From the NCBI GenBank assembly GCA_019112765.1, contig DXIU01000097.1, positions 1 through 45,754 of the forward strand: a DNA stretch of 45,754 nucleotides, in the 5' to 3' direction. The stretch comes from Candidatus Mediterraneibacter norwichensis (lineage in GTDB: Bacteria > Bacillota > Clostridia > Lachnospirales > Lachnospiraceae). Shown in pieces: positions 7,376-15,554 of this stretch. The translations under genes were made by a program, and so were the position numbers. The notes beneath the pieces are model-generated. The model did not search any database. It was not told where the DNA came from and worked only from the letters and a program-made list of their open reading frames with translations. Numbering within the stretch: position 1 is the stretch's first letter; each line of letters starts with the position of its first letter.

Positions 7376-10300
7376 ATGAAGAAGAAAGCGTTGAGAAAAG
7401 ATTTTTATATGGAAATCCGGCGCAGTATGGGGCGTTTCCTGTCCATTTTTTTCATTGTGGCTATCGGGTGCGCTTTTTTTTCAGGTATCCGGTCTTCTGA
7501 GCCGGATATGCGTTATTCCGGGGACGCCTATTTTGACGCGAAAAATCTGATGGATATCCAGGTTGTGAGTACTATGGGGCTTACAGATGATGACCTGGCA
7601 GCTATTGAAAATGTAGACGGAATCTTGAAGGCGGAGGGCGGATACTCCGCGGATGTTCTGTGTACAGAGGGAGAAAATAAAATCGTAGTGCATCTGATGT
7701 CCATGCTGCCATCCATGAATGAAGTGCAGCTGGAGGAAGGACGTCTCCCTGAGAAGGAAGACGAATGTGCGGTGGATGTGGATTATCTGGAAGAGGGGAA
7801 ACTGAAGATCGGGGATACGATTACGTTTTCCAGCGGCAGTGATGACGAGATTACTGATACTTTTAAGACAGATACATTTACCATAGTAGGAGCGGTGAGC
7901 AGCCCCTGCTACATTTCGTTCCAGCGGGGCAGCACCACAATTGGAAACGGAAGCGTTGCTGCGTTTGCTGTAGTGCCGGAGGACAGCTTTTCCCTGGATG
8001 TCTATACTGAGATTAATGCCCAGGTAGACGGAGCAAAGGATCTGACTGCTTTTACGGATGCCTACGATGACCGGATAGCAGAAGTGCTGGAGCGGGTAGA
8101 AGCTATAAAAGAAGAACGGCAGAAGGCCCGTTATGATGAGATCGTGGATGAGGCGGCCAAAGAACTTGAAGACGCCCGCGCAGAAGTCGCGGACGCGGAG
8201 CAAGAGCTGGAAGACGGCAGGGCAGAAGCAGAAGCCGAACTTGCGGACGCCCGGCAGCAGCTGGAAGACGCTCAGGAAGAGGTAGACAGCGGAAAGGCAC
8301 AGATAGAGTCTTCCAGAGAACAGCTGGAGTCAACCAGAGCGCAGCTTACAGAAGGACAGGAAGAGCTGGACCGGGGAGAAGAGGAACTGAATACCAGTAT
8401 TGACACACTCAACGGCCAGATCGATGAACTGAATGCGGCCAAGGAACAGTACAATGCTCTTGCGGCCAGCGGCCGGACGGACGCGGTTACCATTGGCGCA
8501 ATGAATGCCCTCTATGAGGAAATTCAGAAGGGAGAACAGGCTGTTGCCCAGGCGCAGGCGCAGATCGAAGACGCGAAGGCAGAGCTGGAGTCCGGTCAGG
8601 CAGAGATTAACGCAGGATGGGATCAGGTTGAGTCCGGAGAACAGGAGCTGGCTGACGCGGAGGCGGAGCTGGCCGATGCGGAGCGGGATATCGCGGACGG
8701 CTGGGAAGAGTACTATGAAGGTGAGGCAGAGGCTGAGCAGGAGATCGCGGACGGAGAACAGAAGATCGCGGACGCGAAACAGGAACTGGCCGATGCGGAA
8801 CAGGAGATTCAGGATCTGGAGGAACCGGAGTGGTATGTCTATGACCGTTCCAATCTTCCGGAGTACAGCGGATACGGGGAAAACGCGGACCGGATGCGCG
8901 CGATCGGCGAGGTATTTCCGGCCATATTCTTTCTTGTGGCGGCTCTGATCAGCCTGACAACTATGACAAGAATGGTGGAGGAGCAGAGAACCCAGATCGG
9001 TACTCTTAAGGCATTGGGGTATGAACGGCATTCCATTGCGGGCAAATATCTGGGCTATGCCCTTCTGGCAACGGTTACGGGAAGTCTGCTGGGCGTCTTG
9101 TTCGGTGAGAAAGTATTTCCTTATATTATCATCAATGCTTACGGGATCATGTTTCAGCATATGCATGAGATCCGGCTTCCCTACAATCTGGTCTATGGCG
9201 CGGGGGCCGCTGCCGCCGCGCTGGCCAGCACGCTCCTTGCCACACTTCTGGCATGCTACCGGGAGCTGAGGACGCAGGCTGCCGAACTGATGCGCCCGCC
9301 CGCGCCGAAACAGGGACAGAGAGTCATGATGGAACGGGTCAGATTTATCTGGAAGCGGCTGAATTTTTCCTGGAAAGCCAGCGTGAGAAATCTGGTGAGA
9401 TATAAAAAGCGTCTGTTTATGACGATTTTCGGAATCGGCGGCTGCATGGCGCTGATGCTGGTGGGATTTGGGCTGAAGGACTCTATTTTTGCGATCGTGG
9501 ATATCCAGTATGGGGAGATTCAGCTTTATGACGGCAATATCATCCTGGAAGAAGGCGTGACAGATGAGGAGCGGTCCCGGATTGAAGCAGAACTTGAAAC
9601 AGACAGAAATATGGCAGGCCTGACGGAAGGAATGCTGACATCCATTAATGTAGGGAACGGACGGGACTGGTATGATGTTTATCTGGATGTGCCGGCAGAT
9701 CTGGAAGATTTTTCTGACTTTGTTGTCTTCCGGGACAGAGTAACGGATGAACAGTATACGCTTGACAGCAGCGGCGCCGTTCTGACAGAGAAAATGGCGT
9801 CTGAACTGGACGTGGACGCGGGAGATACGGTTACCATACGGGATGAAGACAGGGGGGATCTGCAGGTAAAGATCTCTGCGGTCTGCGAAAATTATCTGGG
9901 ACATTACCTTTATATGACGCCGGAAGTTTATAAAGAGGTGTATGGAGAAGATCCGGAATACAATTCGATTTTCTATAAGACGGCGGACCGCACCACAGAA
10001 GAAGCCGAGCGGATCGGCGAGGAGGCGCTTGCTATGCCGGGGGCTTTAAGCGTCAGTTATACAACAGACATGAAACAGCAGGTAGACAATATGCTGAGCT
10101 CCCTGGATCTGGTTATCGCTGTACTGATTATATCCGCGGGAATGCTGGCATTCGTTGTACTTTACAATCTGAATAATATCAATATTACAGAACGGCAGAG
10201 GGAACTTGCTACGCTGAAAGTTCTCGGTTTTTACAACAGCGAGGTGTCCATGTATGTGTACCGGGAAAATATTCTTCTGACATTTTTCGGGGCGCTGTTC

Positions 10301-10504
10301 GGCATTGTTCTGGGAAAGATACTGCACAGATTTATAATAGTAACAGTGGAAGTGGAATCCGTGATGTTCGGGCGGAATATTGACCTGAGCAGCTTTATAT
10401 ATGGATTTGCTCTTACATTTTTGTTTTCACTTATCGTAAATGGCGCCATGTATTTTAAACTGAAGAAGATCAATATGGTAGAATCACTGAAAAGTGTGGA
10501 GTAG
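7376..10504 (+). CDS. FtsX-like ABC permease with long coiled-coil ectodomain
   Basis: About 1042 residues. I prefer the ATG at 7376 (MKKKALRKDFYMEI) after GGTAGGG over the ATG at 7361 that overlaps the ATPase stop. One N-terminal TM helix (about residues 17-37) leads into an ectodomain with a roughly 250-residue Glu/Ala/Asp/Gln-rich coiled coil (about 240-490) of repeating ELADAEQ-like heptads. A first FtsX unit follows (FFLVAALISLTTMTRMVEEQ, about 515-650), then a second TM/ectodomain and a final FtsX unit (from about 910). The EEQRTQIGTLKALGY and ERQRELATLKVLGF segments are the typical cytoplasmic coupling helices. Probably works with the upstream ATPase. The substrate is unknown; the coiled coil may reach through the cell wall. 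Confidence 0.9.
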   Translation: MKKKALRKDFYMEIRRSMGRFLSIFFIVAIGCAFFSGIRSSEPDMRYSGDAYFDAKNLMDIQVVSTMGLTDDDLAAIENVDGILKAEGGYSADVLCTEGENKIVVHLMSMLPSMNEVQLEEGRLPEKEDECAVDVDYLEEGKLKIGDTITFSSGSDDEITDTFKTDTFTIVGAVSSPCYISFQRGSTTIGNGSVAAFAVVPEDSFSLDVYTEINAQVDGAKDLTAFTDAYDDRIAEVLERVEAIKEERQKARYDEIVDEAAKELEDARAEVADAEQELEDGRAEAEAELADARQQLEDAQEEVDSGKAQIESSREQLESTRAQLTEGQEELDRGEEELNTSIDTLNGQIDELNAAKEQYNALAASGRTDAVTIGAMNALYEEIQKGEQAVAQAQAQIEDAKAELESGQAEINAGWDQVESGEQELADAEAELADAERDIADGWEEYYEGEAEAEQEIADGEQKIADAKQELADAEQEIQDLEEPEWYVYDRSNLPEYSGYGENADRMRAIGEVFPAIFFLVAALISLTTMTRMVEEQRTQIGTLKALGYERHSIAGKYLGYALLATVTGSLLGVLFGEKVFPYIIINAYGIMFQHMHEIRLPYNLVYGAGAAAAALASTLLATLLACYRELRTQAAELMRPPAPKQGQRVMMERVRFIWKRLNFSWKASVRNLVRYKKRLFMTIFGIGGCMALMLVGFGLKDSIFAIVDIQYGEIQLYDGNIILEEGVTDEERSRIEAELETDRNMAGLTEGMLTSINVGNGRDWYDVYLDVPADLEDFSDFVVFRDRVTDEQYTLDSSGAVLTEKMASELDVDAGDTVTIRDEDRGDLQVKISAVCENYLGHYLYMTPEVYKEVYGEDPEYNSIFYKTADRTTEEAERIGEEALAMPGALSVSYTTDMKQQVDNMLSSLDLVIAVLIISAGMLAFVVLYNLNNINITERQRELATLKVLGFYNSEVSMYVYRENILLTFFGALFGIVLGKILHRFIIVTVEVESVMFGRNIDLSSFIYGFALTFLFSLIVNGAMYFKLKKINMVESLKSVE

Positions 10505-10554
10505 CTGCGGAAAAACGAAAAGTCAGACATACAGAGGGATGCTGTCATATACAT

Positions 10555-10599
10555 ACGGGGCGGAAACAGACGTCATAATCTGTTTCTGTCCCGTTTTTT
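10555..10599 (+). terminator. Terminator after the ABC exporter
   Basis: ACGGG (10555-10559) and CCCGT (10590-10594) form the base and AAACAGA/TCTGTTT the upper stem, followed by TTTTTT. A clear Rho-independent terminator separating the exporter from the copper operon. Confidence 0.85.
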
Positions 10600-10630
10600 A
10601 AGGGAAAATGAGGAAATTTTATAAAAAAGC

Positions 10631-10692
10631 TTGCGTTATACCCCGGTTGGGTATATACTGGCATAGTAGAGATATACCCCCAGGGGGTTATA
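10631..10692 (+). promoter_or_regulatory. Copper-responsive promoter with two CsoR operators
   Basis: TTGCGT (10631-10636) and TATACT (10654-10659) are 17 bases apart. Operator 1, TATACCCCGGTTGGGTATA (10637-10655), fills the spacer; operator 2, TATACCCCCAGGGGGTTATA (10673-10692), lies just downstream. Both match the CsoR pattern of TA plus a C-run facing a G-run plus TA. A second possible -10 (TATAAT, 10689-10694) overlaps operator 2. CsoR would block this promoter until it binds Cu(I). Confidence 0.85.
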
Positions 10693-10739
10693 ATAAAATG
10701 TATCAGATGGAAGAACAATACTGTAAAAGAGGTGGATTT

Positions 10740-11054
10740 ATGGCAGAAGAAAAGAAAGTCTGTCCGGAGTGCACGCATAAAATGAAGGAACGCTCCGACA
10801 AAGAATATAAAGATCTTGTTAACCGGTTAAGCCGCATTGAAGGGCAGGTAAGGGGAATCCGGAAAATGGTTGAGAATAACGCTTACTGTACCGACATACT
10901 GATCCAGGTGTCTGCGGTGAATGCAGCGCTGAACAGCTTCAATAAGGTCCTTCTGGCAAACCATATCAGAACCTGTGTGGCAGATGATATCCGGGCCGGA
11001 AAAGAGGAGACCATTGATGAGCTTGTAGCAACCCTGCAGAAGCTGATGCGATAA
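10740..11054 (+). CDS. csoR: Copper-sensing transcriptional repressor CsoR
   Basis: 104 residues from the ATG after AGAGGTGGATTT; the open frame extends further upstream but through the operators. A DUF156 four-helix protein with the core [13 protein letters not shown]. The Cu(I) ligand set is complete: C50 (in AYCTDIL), H75 and C79 (in NHIRTC). An extra N-terminal CPECTH segment (C8, C11, H13) is also found in some Clostridial members. It lies 38 bases before copA in the same operon and downstream of two CsoR-type operators, so it probably represses its own operon. Confidence 0.93.
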   Translation: MAEEKKVCPECTHKMKERSDKEYKDLVNRLSRIEGQVRGIRKMVENNAYCTDILIQVSAVNAALNSFNKVLLANHIRTCVADDIRAGKEETIDELVATLQKLMR

Positions 11055-11092
11055 GGCAGAAATACCGGAAAATGACTGGAGGGAGTGATATT

Positions 11093-13630
11093 ATGGAACA
11101 ATATAACGTAACAGGAATGAGCTGTGCGGCGTGCAGCGCCCGTGTGGAGAAGGCTGTTTCGAAAGTACCGGGAGTAACATCCTGTTCTGTCAGTCTTCTG
11201 ACAAATTCCATGGGCGTAGAGGGAAGCGCTTCGTCTGCAGACATTATCGCGGCTGTGGAAGAGGCGGGATACGGCGCTGAAAAGAAAGGAACAAAATCAT
11301 CCGTCAGCAGTGCCGCGTCATCCGGATCCGCTGCAGCCGCGGCCGGGGATTCTCTGAAAGACAGGGAAACGCCGAAAATGAAAAAGAGGCTGATTGCGTC
11401 TTTATGCTTTCTGATTCCGCTGATGTACTTTTCCATGGGGCATATGATGTGGAACTGGCCGGTTCCTTCATTTTTTGAACACAACCACGTGGCGATGGGG
11501 ATTCTGCAGCTTCTGCTTACCGGAATTGTCATGGTGATCAATCAGAAGTTTTTTATCAGCGGTTTCCGCGGACTGATCCACAGGGCTCCGAATATGGACA
11601 CGCTGGTAGCCCTCGGGGCAGGAGCCTCTTTCGTTTGGAGTACCTATGCCCTGTTTGCCATGACGGGTGCGCAGATGCGGGGGGACATGGAAGGCGTTAT
11701 GTCCTATATGCATGAGTTCTACTTTGAATCAGCAGCTATGATTCTGACTCTGATCACAGTGGGAAAGATGCTGGAAGCCAGATCAAAAGGGAAAACAACA
11801 GATGCCCTTAAGAGCCTGATGAAACTGGCCCCGAAAACAGCCCGTGTTCTGAGAAATGGTGTGGAAGAGGAAGTGGGAATCGATCAGGTCAGAAAGGGAG
11901 ATATATTTGTCGTCCGGCCTGGAGAGAATATACCGGTGGACGGTATCGTACTGGAAGGAAACAGCGCGGTAAATGAGTCGGCTCTTACCGGAGAGAGCAT
12001 TCCGGTGGACAAAAAAGAAGGAGACCGGGTGTCGGCAGCCACACTGAATCATTCCGGATTTATCAGATGCGAGGCCACCCGGGTCGGCGAAGACACTACT
12101 CTGTCCCAAATTATACAGATGGTAAGCGATGCGGCTGCAACGAAAGCTCCCATCGCCAAAGTTGCGGATCGGGTATCCGGTGTCTTTGTCCCGGCAGTAA
12201 TCGGCATTGCGATTGTGACAATTATCGTATGGCTGGCAGCTGGGCAGACGCTTGGGTTTGCCCTTGCCCGGGGAATCTCTGTTCTGGTAATCAGCTGCCC
12301 GTGCGCTCTGGGACTGGCCACGCCTGTGGCAATTATGGTCGGAAACGGTGTCGGCGCGAAAAACGGAATCATGTTTAAAACCGCTGTTTCGCTGGAAGAA
12401 ACCGGAAAGACCCAGATCGTCGCTCTTGATAAAACAGGAACAATTACAAGCGGAGAGCCGCGTGTGACGGATATTATACCGGCAGAGGGAGTGACAGAAG
12501 AAGAACTTCTGTCCGGCGCTTATGCTCTTGAAAAGAAAAGCGAGCATCCGCTGGCCCATGCGATTCTTGTGACGGCAGAGGAAAAGCAGATCAACACCGG
12601 GCTTGAAACCACAGATTTTCAGGCAGTTCCCGGAAACGGTCTGACAGGAAAAATGGGTACAGATATGCTGGCGGGAGGAAATCTGAAATTTATCAGTAAA
12701 AACGCACAGGTGTCTGATGAGATAAAATCCCTGGCGGAGACACTTGCAAATGACGGAAAAACACCGCTGTTTTTCAGCAGAAACGGAAAGCTGACCGGTG
12801 TGATTGCCGTGGCCGATGTAATAAAGGAAGACAGTCCGGAAGCTGTAAAAGAACTTCAGAATATGGGCATCCATGTAGTTATGCTCACCGGAGATAACGA
12901 GCGCACAGCAAATGCAATCGGAAAACAGGCCGGCGTGGATGAAGTCATTGCCGGAGTTCTTCCGGAAGGTAAGGAAAGTGTAATCCGGCGCCTGAAGAAA
13001 AAAGGAAAAGTGGCCATGGTGGGCGACGGAATTAACGACGCGCCTGCCCTTACAAGAGCCGATATGGGAATTGCAATCGGAGCAGGAACGGATATTGCCA
13101 TTGACGCTGCCGATGTGGTACTGATGAAAAGCAGACTTACCGACGTGCCCGCGGCTATCCGTCTGAGCAGGGCTGCGCTCAGAAATATCCATGAAAATCT
13201 GTTCTGGGCGTTTTTCTACAATGTAATAGGAATTCCCCTTGCGGCAGGGGTATGGATTCCGCTTTTCGGACTTCAGTTAAATCCCATGTTCGGAGCTGCA
13301 GCCATGAGTCTGTCAAGCTTCTGCGTGGTGACAAATGCACTGCGTCTCAACTGGTTTAAACTGTATGACGCGGGCAGAGATAAAAAAATAAAATCAAAAA
13401 GAAAACAGGAGGAAACAACAATGGAAAAAACAATGAAAATCGAAGGTATGATGTGCGGACACTGCGAGGCAAGAGTAAAGAAAGCGCTGGAGGCTCTTCC
13501 GGAAGTAGATCAGGCAGAAGTAAGCCATGAGGCAGGAACTGCAGTCGTAACGCTCAACACCCAGGCGGCAGATGATGTACTCAGAAAAGCAGTGGAAGAC
13601 CAGGATTATAAGGTGACGGATATTCAGTGA
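11093..13630 (+). CDS. copA: Copper-translocating P1B-type ATPase with C-terminal CopZ-like domain
   Basis: 845 residues from the ATG after GGAGGGAGTGATATT. The N-terminal heavy-metal domain has GMSCAAC (C11, C14). Eight TM helices follow, with the metal-binding CPC at 402-404, the phosphorylation site DKTGT (D446), the nucleotide-binding HP motif (EHPLAHA) and the hinge GDGINDAP. The CPC type indicates Cu(I) export from the cytoplasm. After the last TM, a lysine-rich linker leads to a second heavy-metal domain (GMMCGHC) from about residue 777. That tail is a complete CopZ-like chaperone in the same frame, preceded by its own ribosome binding site (see the next entry). Second gene of the csoR operon. 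Confidence 0.95.
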   Translation: MEQYNVTGMSCAACSARVEKAVSKVPGVTSCSVSLLTNSMGVEGSASSADIIAAVEEAGYGAEKKGTKSSVSSAASSGSAAAAAGDSLKDRETPKMKKRLIASLCFLIPLMYFSMGHMMWNWPVPSFFEHNHVAMGILQLLLTGIVMVINQKFFISGFRGLIHRAPNMDTLVALGAGASFVWSTYALFAMTGAQMRGDMEGVMSYMHEFYFESAAMILTLITVGKMLEARSKGKTTDALKSLMKLAPKTARVLRNGVEEEVGIDQVRKGDIFVVRPGENIPVDGIVLEGNSAVNESALTGESIPVDKKEGDRVSAATLNHSGFIRCEATRVGEDTTLSQIIQMVSDAAATKAPIAKVADRVSGVFVPAVIGIAIVTIIVWLAAGQTLGFALARGISVLVISCPCALGLATPVAIMVGNGVGAKNGIMFKTAVSLEETGKTQIVALDKTGTITSGEPRVTDIIPAEGVTEEELLSGAYALEKKSEHPLAHAILVTAEEKQINTGLETTDFQAVPGNGLTGKMGTDMLAGGNLKFISKNAQVSDEIKSLAETLANDGKTPLFFSRNGKLTGVIAVADVIKEDSPEAVKELQNMGIHVVMLTGDNERTANAIGKQAGVDEVIAGVLPEGKESVIRRLKKKGKVAMVGDGINDAPALTRADMGIAIGAGTDIAIDAADVVLMKSRLTDVPAAIRLSRAALRNIHENLFWAFFYNVIGIPLAAGVWIPLFGLQLNPMFGAAAMSLSSFCVVTNALRLNWFKLYDAGRDKKIKSKRKQEETTMEKTMKIEGMMCGHCEARVKKALEALPEVDQAEVSHEAGTAVVTLNTQAADDVLRKAVEDQDYKVTDIQ
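13421..13630 (+). CDS. Internal in-frame CopZ-like copper chaperone (alternative start within copA)
   Basis: An ATG at 13421 lies in the copA frame, eight bases after a perfect AGGAGG (13407-13412). Initiation there would give a free 69-residue protein with [11 protein letters not shown] near its start, the size and motif of CopZ chaperones. No stop codon separates it from copA, so one reading gives a CopA-CopZ fusion and the other a soluble chaperone. The strength and spacing of the ribosome binding site, inside a coding region, suggest both products are made. Dual production is an inference. Confidence 0.6.
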   Translation: MEKTMKIEGMMCGHCEARVKKALEALPEVDQAEVSHEAGTAVVTLNTQAADDVLRKAVEDQDYKVTDIQ

Positions 13631-13928
13631 TTCCGGATCTGCCGGGGCGCTTTGGCGGAAAAGCGACAGGTGATTCAGGGGATGAACATAGTCAGGGAAA
13701 TTCAGTCTTCGTTTTGTCTGTCCGAATTCGGAGTTGTGTGAAGGAGAAGTCAGCCGGGAGGGGCTGGGGTGGTGCTGGAGGACCGTAAAGCAGCGCCGGT
13801 TCTTAGAGCGCGTCTTATGCGCTCTTATGTACCGCTGCGTCTGCGGTCCGAACGAAAGTGTGTCCTCCGGCACCATCCCAGCCCCTCCCGGCGTCCCTTC
13901 TCAGTCGTACAAATCCGAATTCCCGGTT
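13631..13928. repeat. Long imperfect palindrome between convergent copA and GNAT genes
   Basis: This 298-base gap has no gene. Arms of about 60 bases, 13722-13782 and 13861-13922, pair with roughly 80% identity; the best part is GCCGGGAGGGGCTGGG on the left against CCCAGCCCCTCCCGGC on the right. The centre folds again: AGAGCGC (13805-13811) with GCGCTCT (13819-13825), flanked by CAGCG/CGCTG. The outer arms contain GAATTCGGA and its inverse, as in the second palindrome at 17660-18015. There is no U-tract, so it is not a simple terminator. It may be a non-autonomous palindromic repeat or a structured RNA. Confidence 0.7.
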
Positions 13929-14429
13929 TCAGATCTTATATTCCATGATATAGTCATCCATTATGAATCCGCCTCCGATATCTGCCTCCTGTGTGTCGAT
14001 TGTTTCAAAGCCCAGGTGACGGTATACAGCCAGGCTGTTTGCATTATGTTTGTTGCAGGTCAGCCAGATGGCAGAATAGCCCCGCTCCCGGCAGAGCGAT
14101 TTCAGAAATTCAAATGCCTGAGTTGCCAGATGACGGCCCCGGCACTCTTTTTTTATGTAGAGCTTGCTCAGAAACAGGCGTCCGTCCTCCGGGTGAATGC
14201 CGCAGTAGCCGCAGAATTCATTGCTGTCGGAAAACTGATAGTATTCATATCCGTCCCGGATCTGCTGAGACAGGGCAGGAAAGGACTGGAATTTTTCCAC
14301 CATATAGGCAACCTGTTCTTCTCCGATAATAGGAGTGAAATGTTCTTCCCATATAACTGCGGCAAGATCGGCGATTTCGTGGATCTGATTTTCAGTTTCA
14401 GCTTTCTTAATCTGTAATTGTCCGTTCAT
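13929..14429 (-). CDS. GNAT-family N-acetyltransferase
   Basis: 166 residues; GAAAGGATATCAG precedes the ATG. The acetyl-CoA-binding core is visible as LFLSKLYIKKECRGRHLATQ, with the R/Q-x-x-G-x-A-like pattern in C-R-G-R-H-L-A, followed by WLTCNKHNANSLAVYRHLGF, the usual motif B with a conserved Asn and Tyr. The N-terminus resembles small GNATs that act on diamines, antibiotics or protein termini, and the substrate cannot be told. It stands alone, convergent with copA, and the palindrome begins just past its stop. Confidence 0.88.
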   Translation of the reverse strand: MNGQLQIKKAETENQIHEIADLAAVIWEEHFTPIIGEEQVAYMVEKFQSFPALSQQIRDGYEYYQFSDSNEFCGYCGIHPEDGRLFLSKLYIKKECRGRHLATQAFEFLKSLCRERGYSAIWLTCNKHNANSLAVYRHLGFETIDTQEADIGGGFIMDDYIMEYKI

Positions 14430-14674
14430 TTTTCTGATATCCTTTCTCTGTTATTTGGTATATGCCTGCGATCCGCTTCTGGAAATGGTCTGCAGACAGA
14501 TTTATTTTTGAAAGCATGGCACATGGCTCACAGAAATATTATACACTATTTTACACTGCGGCGTGTGGTGAATCTTAAGCTTGAACTGACAGTGGAAGAT
14601 GAGATATTATAAAGAAAGAGAAATTATGCGGAAAAGCGGATATAAGAAAACAGGATGAAAGACAGGAGAGAAAA

Positions 14675-15343
14675 ATGTTAGAAAAATTAAAACAGGATGT
14701 CTGCAATATTGCGAAAAGAGCACAGCAGGATGGACTTTGTAAGCATAAGTCGGGAAATTTCAGCGCAAGAGACCAGGAAAGCGGATATATCGTTATGACG
14801 CCTTCCGGTGTGGACCGGGATCTGATGACAGCGGATGATATGATTATTATGGATATGGATGCGGAGGTAATTGAAAATCTCTCAGGCCTCCGGCCCACAA
14901 GTGAGGCCCTGATGCACCTGATGATTTACCGCCGGAGGCCGGATGCGGCGGCGGTTGTCCATACACATTCGCTCTACGCAACAGCGTGCGCGGTTCTGAA
15001 TAAACCGATTCCGGCTATTGTATATGAAGTAATGCATCTTGGAGTCACGAAAGCAAGAATTCCGGTTGCCCCGTACGGGCGTCCGGGATCACCGGAACTG
15101 GCGGACAGTGTAATTGAGTGCTGCAGGGAAGCAGACTGTTTCCTCCTTGAAAAGCATGGCGCCGTTGCGCTGGATGCCCGCAATATATATGAAGCATATT
15201 TAAAAGCAGCGTATGTGGAAGAACTGGCAGAACTGTATCATCATGTCCTGACCATGAACAATGGAAAAGAACCGCCTGCATTTGATCCGGAAGAGCTCCG
15301 GAAATGGGAGTATCCCTCTGAAATCAAGATGAAAGAGCAATAG
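14675..15343 (+). CDS. Class II aldolase/adducin family protein (fuculose-phosphate aldolase-like)
   Basis: 222 residues after GACAGGAGAGAAAA. The zinc-binding HTHS of class II aldolases is present (about residues 92-95), the third histidine is in EKHGAVA, and the catalytic glutamate is probably in RPTSEALMH. CKHKSGNFSARD near the N-terminus is the phosphate-binding/substrate loop (the GN-x-S pattern). Members cleave L-fuculose-1-phosphate, L-rhamnulose-1-phosphate or related sugars to dihydroxyacetone phosphate and an aldehyde. No sugar kinase or isomerase is adjacent, so the substrate is open. It is a single-gene unit closed by a strong terminator. Confidence 0.87.
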   Translation: MLEKLKQDVCNIAKRAQQDGLCKHKSGNFSARDQESGYIVMTPSGVDRDLMTADDMIIMDMDAEVIENLSGLRPTSEALMHLMIYRRRPDAAAVVHTHSLYATACAVLNKPIPAIVYEVMHLGVTKARIPVAPYGRPGSPELADSVIECCREADCFLLEKHGAVALDARNIYEAYLKAAYVEELAELYHHVLTMNNGKEPPAFDPEELRKWEYPSEIKMKEQ

Positions 15344-15373
15344 AATCCGGCAGAGGCTTCATAAAAGAAGTTA

Positions 15374-15407
15374 TCAGCACTCGACCTAAAAGAGTGCTGA
15401 TTTTTAT
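15374..15407 (+). terminator. Terminator after the class II aldolase
   Basis: TCAGCACTC (15374-15382) pairs with GAGTGCTGA (15392-15400), followed directly by TTTTTATT. A clear Rho-independent terminator. Confidence 0.9.
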
Positions 15408-15554
15408 TGACTTTTATAAAATCACGTATTAGAATATATACTGGATGCGGAAAACAGCCTTTTTCAGAAGAAAGCGGACAGCTATGTAATGAAATGACAG
15501 ACATCTGCTTTACAGGAGGCTGATACGGATATTTTATTCAAAGGAGTGTTGAAT

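Noticed and set aside
8330-9904. 524-residue minus-strand ORF under the FtsX permease
   Set aside because: Mirror frame of the biased coiled-coil codons; no start signal and no domain, while the plus strand encodes a clear family.
13734-14417. 227-residue plus-strand ORF opposite the GNAT gene
   Set aside because: Antisense shadow of the acetyltransferase and the palindrome; no recognisable protein.
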